Shown in pieces: positions 5,363 to 7,274 of a stretch of DNA of 7,274 nt (positions are counted from its first letter, which is position 1; every line of letters starts with the position of its first letter). The notes beneath the pieces are model-generated. The model was not told where the DNA came from. It saw nothing but the letters and a program-made list of their open reading frames with translations, and ran no database searches. Made by a program: the position numbers and the translations under genes. The stretch comes from JAFGED01 sp964551295. Its GTDB lineage: Bacteria > Chloroflexota > Anaerolineae > B4-G1. Where the stretch lies: assembly GCA_964551295.1 (NCBI GenBank), contig CAZKDJ010000199.1, positions 1 to 7,274 on the forward strand. Direction: 5' to 3'.

Positions 5363-5511
5363 AGCGACCCGTTGGGGCGGCGTGCGGCGCTAAGGTGGAG
5401 CTGGTGGACATCCCCCCCTGCCGTAAAGGGTAAGTCGGAATGGCATTCCGACCTACGTGCGGCGACAAGCCAGAGCCGGTGGACATCCCGCCCGTGCTGG
5501 CCGGCGAATAA
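5363..5511 (+). pseudogene. Degraded copies of the 3' end of the 2414-2939 gene, with internal duplication
   Basis: Two tail fragments lie in tandem. One (5381-5432) reads CGAKVELVDIPPCRKG and stop; the other (5457-5511) reads CGDKPEPVDIPPVLAGE and stop. Both match VVCGDKAEPVDILPVPPDG at the end of the intact gene. In the first copy the preceding ATRWGGV (5364-5384, another frame) matches DETSWGGI of that gene, with the stretch between lost. A 27-base palindrome separates the copies. This is a dead partial paralogue; nothing here is likely to be translated. Confidence 0.7.
5430..5456. repeat. Solo palindrome related to the MITE core
   Basis: A 27-base imperfect palindrome around GTCGGAATGGCATTCCGAC with arms GTAA/CTAC. 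It is the core of MITE copies A and B in reverse orientation, with a few changes, but lacks the GTATCATCTCAA ends. It lies between the two pseudogene tails. Confidence 0.85.
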
Positions 5512-5525
5512 GCCAGGCGATGTCA

Positions 5526-5554
5526 TTGACAGGCCAGGACAGAAGCTGTACAAT
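5526..5554 (+). promoter_or_regulatory. Strong sigma-70-like promoter for the TumA/TumE-like pair
   Basis: TTGACA (5526-5531) is the exact -35 consensus; TACAAT (5549-5554), five of six matches to the -10 box, follows after the optimal 17 bases. Transcription would start near 5561, about 45 bases before the antitoxin ATG. Such a promoter, close to consensus, fits an autoregulated toxin-antitoxin operon. Confidence 0.75.
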
Positions 5555-5605
5555 TGCAGATGGGATACAAGGAATTGCGGGGATCAGGAACGCAAGGAGG
5601 TCGAT

Positions 5606-5915
5606 ATGAGCACGCTGGTTGCTCAGATGCAGAACCAAGTGCTGTCCTCGAGATGGTGGCCGAAGAGCTGTGCATCTCGGAAGACGACTTGCTCCTACAG
5701 GGGGTGCACACCTTGCTGGAGCACCGATCGCGTGAGATCAAGACGCAGATCTTTGAAATCATTGGCCTTATGGCGTCTCCTCGGCAGAGGAGATGGAAGC
5801 GCGCTATCGAGAGGGTGCGCTGGAAGAGGCGGACTCTTGGCGGGATTTGCAGCGCCTGGATCACCTGGAGTATAAGCGGGATCGTCTATTGCAGCTCATC
5901 GAGGCTGTCGCGTGA
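5606..5915 (+). pseudogene. TumE-partner antitoxin-like gene with two frameshifts
   Basis: AAGGAGG (5594-5600) and ATG 5606 open a frame MSTLVAQMQNQV that breaks after about 12 codons. A second frame continues VLEMVAEELCISEDDLLLQG and ends its sense near FEIIGL; a third ends EEMEARYREGALEEADSWRD through LLQLIEAVA. Adding one base near 5640 (GTG to GTGG) and one T near 5769 (CTT to CTTT) joins them into a 103-residue protein with GLYGVSSAEEM at the second join. The order VAEEL, LLEHRSREIKTQIFEI and DLQRLDHLEYKRDRLL resembles small antitoxin-like partners encoded upstream of DUF6516/TumE-like genes. The stop overlaps the next GTG start (GTGA 5912-5915). Two single-base losses in short homopolymers may be decay or sequencing error. 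Confidence 0.7.
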
Positions 5916-6365
5916 GCCTGGTAGACGTAGAGCAACTGTGCGAGATTGCTGAGGTAGAGTTTGCTGATTCCGTGGTGGAAGCGTTCGCCACCGATATCAA
6001 CGAACGTCGCATTGTGTTGAAAGATGGCAGCTTTGTATCATCTCAATATCTTGGGGGAATGTAGGTCGGATTGGCAATCCGACTTACTCTTGCCCCTACT
6101 TTTTGAGAAGATACGCAGCTTTGTTGATGTCTGGTTCTCGCTGAAACTCTCGCGCCGCTATAGCTATCATTGGGAACGGCGAGCGGTAGACGGGACAATC
6201 TATCGTCACGCTAACGCCCCTCATCGTCGTTGGCGATCGGTGGCGACTTTTCCCCAACACTTTCACAACGGCAGCGAGTTCGACGTCTCGGAGAACACCA
6301 TCAGTCAAGATCCCCAAGAAGCACTGCGAGAGTTCCTCACGTTTGTGCGGGGGAAGATGCAATGA
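5912..6365 (+). pseudogene. TumE-like (DUF6516) toxin gene interrupted by MITE copy B
   Basis: The 5' part starts at GTG 5912 (GTGA overlap with the antitoxin) and reads SLVDVEQLCEIAEVEFADSV to IVLKDGSF, then runs into the element and stops at TAG 6062-6064. The 3' part resumes SFVDVWFSLKLSRRYSYHWE and continues through AVDGTIYRHANAPHRRW and TFPQHFHNGSE to the stop at 6365. Removing the 80-bp element and one 8-bp duplication leaves 366 bases, exactly 122 codons with no internal stop (121 residues). The repaired protein shows the DUF6516 signature LKDGSFVDVWFSLKL-RYSYHWERR. The family name, now TumE-type toxin, is from memory. The gene is inactivated in this genome unless the population is mixed. 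Its stop overlaps the GmhB start. Confidence 0.88.
6035..6114. mobile_element. 80-bp MITE, copy B, inside the TumE-like gene
   Basis: Identical over all 80 bases to the copy at 2981-3060, in the same orientation. The perfect 8-bp direct repeats GCAGCTTT at 6027-6034 and 6115-6122 differ from those of copy A, so the two are independent insertions. Both target sites fit GC-N-GC-Y-T-Y, a hint of site preference. Confidence 0.95.
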
Positions 6366-6967
6366 GCAGACCCGGGGGTATCTTGAGCCGCCCTGCCATC
6401 TTTCTCGACCGAGACGGCGTCGTCAACGAGAACCGCTCCGATTACGTCAAGAGCTGGGCAGAGGTGGCGTTCCTGCCCGGCGCCTTTGACGCCCTGCGCC
6501 GCCTGGCTGGGGCCGATTATGCGATTGTCCTGGTCACCAACCAATCCGCCGTCGGGCGGGGCATCATCTCCCGCGCAGAGGCCGCGCACATCAACCGGCG
6601 GGTGGTAGAGACCATCCACGCTCGAGGCGGCCGGATTGACGGCGCCTACCTCTGCCCGCACCACCCCGACGCAAACTGCGCCTGCCGCAAGCCGCGACCC
6701 GGATTATTGCTCCAGGCCGCCGACGAGCTCGATCTGGACCTGGGTCGGTCCTACCTCGTCGGTGACGCGACCACCGACATGCAGGCCGCCGATGCTGCCG
6801 GCGTGCGAGGCATCATGGTGTTGACCGGGCGGGGCCGGGAGCAGGTGGGAGAGGCGAGTCTCGCGGACGCTTCACCCTGGCCCGTGGTCGCCGACCTCGG
6901 TGCAGCGGTCGATTACATTCTGAATAGTCGCCACGGCCGTCCCTCCCCCCGTGGTGGGGGAGGTTAG
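6362..6967 (+). CDS. gmhB: D-glycero-D-manno-heptose 1,7-bisphosphate 7-phosphatase
   Basis: A 201-residue HAD-superfamily phosphatase that removes the C7 phosphate from heptose 1,7-bisphosphate in ADP- or GDP-heptose synthesis. The catalytic motif FLDRDGVVNEN is at residues 14-24 (Asp16 nucleophile, Asp18 acid/base), VTNQSAVGRG at 58-67 and VGDATTDMQAAD at 133-144. The zinc site is CPH at 98-100 with CACRKPRPG at 106-114, typical of GmhB and the HisB phosphatase domain. E. coli GmhB has about 190 residues. ATG 6362 overlaps the previous stop (ATGA) and follows a G-rich ribosome site at 6348-6354. The last residues, PSPRGGGG, are encoded by a palindrome (6942-6963) and are probably an accidental extension. 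Together with the GmhA-like gene it frames the toxin-antitoxin belt. Confidence 0.92.
   Translation: MSRPGGILSRPAIFLDRDGVVNENRSDYVKSWAEVAFLPGAFDALRRLAGADYAIVLVTNQSAVGRGIISRAEAAHINRRVVETIHARGGRIDGAYLCPHHPDANCACRKPRPGLLLQAADELDLDLGRSYLVGDATTDMQAADAAGVRGIMVLTGRGREQVGEASLADASPWPVVADLGAAVDYILNSRHGRPSPRGGGG
6942..6963. repeat. C/G-rich palindrome overlapping the gmhB 3' end
   Basis: CCTCCCCC / GGGGGAGG, a perfect 8-bp stem with a six-base loop, immediately before the TAG at 6965. It could slow or terminate transcription, but only two T follow, so it is better read as a small repeat that has changed the protein's end. Confidence 0.6.
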
Positions 6968-6989
6968 AAGTGGGGCAGCGGAGTCGAAT

Positions 6990-7040
6990 AGCCCGCTGAA
7001 GCGGGCTTGGGCCTTTGAGCCTGGTGATTTATCGCCAGGC
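6990..7040. repeat. Two adjacent hairpins
   Basis: AGCCCGC-TGAA-GCGGGCT (6990-7007) is a perfect 7-bp stem with a tetraloop. It is followed by GCCTGGTGAT / ATCGCCAGGC (7019-7040) with a two-base centre and one G-T pair. The double hairpin after gmhB could act as a transcript end or be one dispersed repeat unit. Confidence 0.6.
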
Positions 7041-7086
7041 GAGGATCTCGGGTGTCTTTCAGTTTTGGGGCGAGTTGCCAAATTCG

Positions 7087-7185
7087 CCTTCCCGAAAGCT
7101 TGCGCGATTGGGGTCATATAACGGTTTTCGCGCCCCTGGTGTGCCCTGTTCGATTCGAACCTTATACATCTAGGTTTCGGGAAGG
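7087..7185. repeat. Spaced inverted repeat CCTTCCCGAAA / TTTCGGGAAGG
   Basis: Eleven bases at 7087-7097 are the perfect inverse complement of 7175-7185, with 77 bases between. No open frame or target duplication is evident, so the nature of the element is unclear. Confidence 0.55.
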
Positions 7186-7219
7186 TTTGCCCCCAATAGA
7201 ACACATCTATGACCTCCGT

Positions 7220-7274
7220 GTATCATCTCAATAATCTGGGGGGCGGGGGGTGTGAGGGCGGCGTAGCCGCCCTC
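7220..7274. mobile_element. MITE family member with a different core, cut by the window end
   Basis: The left terminal repeat GTATCATCTCAA (7220-7231) is followed by a G-rich spacer and then by a perfect 9-bp hairpin GAGGGCGGC / GCCGCCCTC (7254-7274, loop GTA) that ends the window. The ends are those of copies A and B, but the core palindrome is unrelated. By analogy a C-rich spacer and the right repeat should follow just outside, then a copy of ACCTCCGT, the eight bases before the element. Confidence 0.7.

Larger units (their letters stand above)
6968..7219. other. Non-coding region with inverted repeats
   Basis: No coding frame is convincing here on either strand. The first part holds two hairpins and the second an inverted repeat, listed separately. 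There is no T-run after any hairpin. Confidence 0.6.

Noticed and set aside
7141..7185. tRNA-like GGTTCGAATC on the minus strand near a CACCA
   Set aside because: The T-stem arms do not pair and no acceptor or anticodon stem can be built around them.
2981..7274. Repeated GTATCATCTCAA units considered as a CRISPR array
   Set aside because: The repeats are few, far apart, form inverted ends of elements and have target duplications rather than regular spacers.

Overview
The window looks like a piece of a bacterial accessory region from a metagenome-type assembly; a run of 10 Ns marks a scaffold join. The mix of gene families (GmhA/GmhB-type heptose enzymes beside a Wzy-like polymerase, UPF0175, DUF6883, DUF4926, AbiEii and TumE-like toxin-antitoxin genes), the heptanucleotide repeats and the abundant small palindromic elements remind me most of Chloroflexota (Anaerolineae-like). 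That is family-level recognition from memory, not a database result. All genes that I can support lie on the + strand.

Layout. (1) 1-2939, surface polysaccharide: the C-terminus of a polyprenyl-phosphate sugar transferase, a GmhA-like sedoheptulose-7-phosphate isomerase, a Wzy/O-antigen-ligase-like membrane protein whose reading frame runs on through the next gene, and a small membrane-anchored protein of unknown function broken by a one-base frameshift. A six-unit heptamer repeat sits at the last junction. (2) 2940-6365, a toxin-antitoxin and mobile-element belt: an orphan UPF0175 antitoxin-like gene, a DUF6883 + DUF4926 pair, an AbiEii-type nucleotidyltransferase with a small downstream partner, and a dead TumA/TumE-like pair. 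(3) 6362-6967, GmhB (heptose bisphosphate phosphatase), which returns to the same heptose pathway as the GmhA-like gene at the start. (4) 6968-7274, non-coding DNA full of inverted repeats, ending inside another transposable element.

The most striking discovery is a family of tiny non-autonomous transposable elements (MITEs). Two identical 80-bp copies (2981-3060 and 6035-6114) have 12-bp terminal inverted repeats with one mismatch, and each is flanked by its own perfect 8-bp target duplication. The second copy sits inside the TumE-like toxin gene. Removing 80 + 8 bases restores one uninterrupted frame of 121 codons, which shows that the insertion is real. A related left end occurs alone at 4287 directly in front of the AbiEii gene. 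Another starts at 7220 with the same end but a different palindromic core, so the family looks modular: fixed ends, exchangeable hairpin.

How the genes fit together: the sugar transferase starts a glycan on its lipid carrier, the GmhA-like and GmhB enzymes belong to the ADP- or GDP-heptose precursor pathway, and the Wzy-like protein would polymerise or ligate the glycan. The toxin-antitoxin belt has been inserted or has accumulated between these genes and is itself decaying. Three single-base indels in short homopolymers (near 2708-2711, 5640 and 5769) could be true decay or sequencing errors; raw reads would decide.
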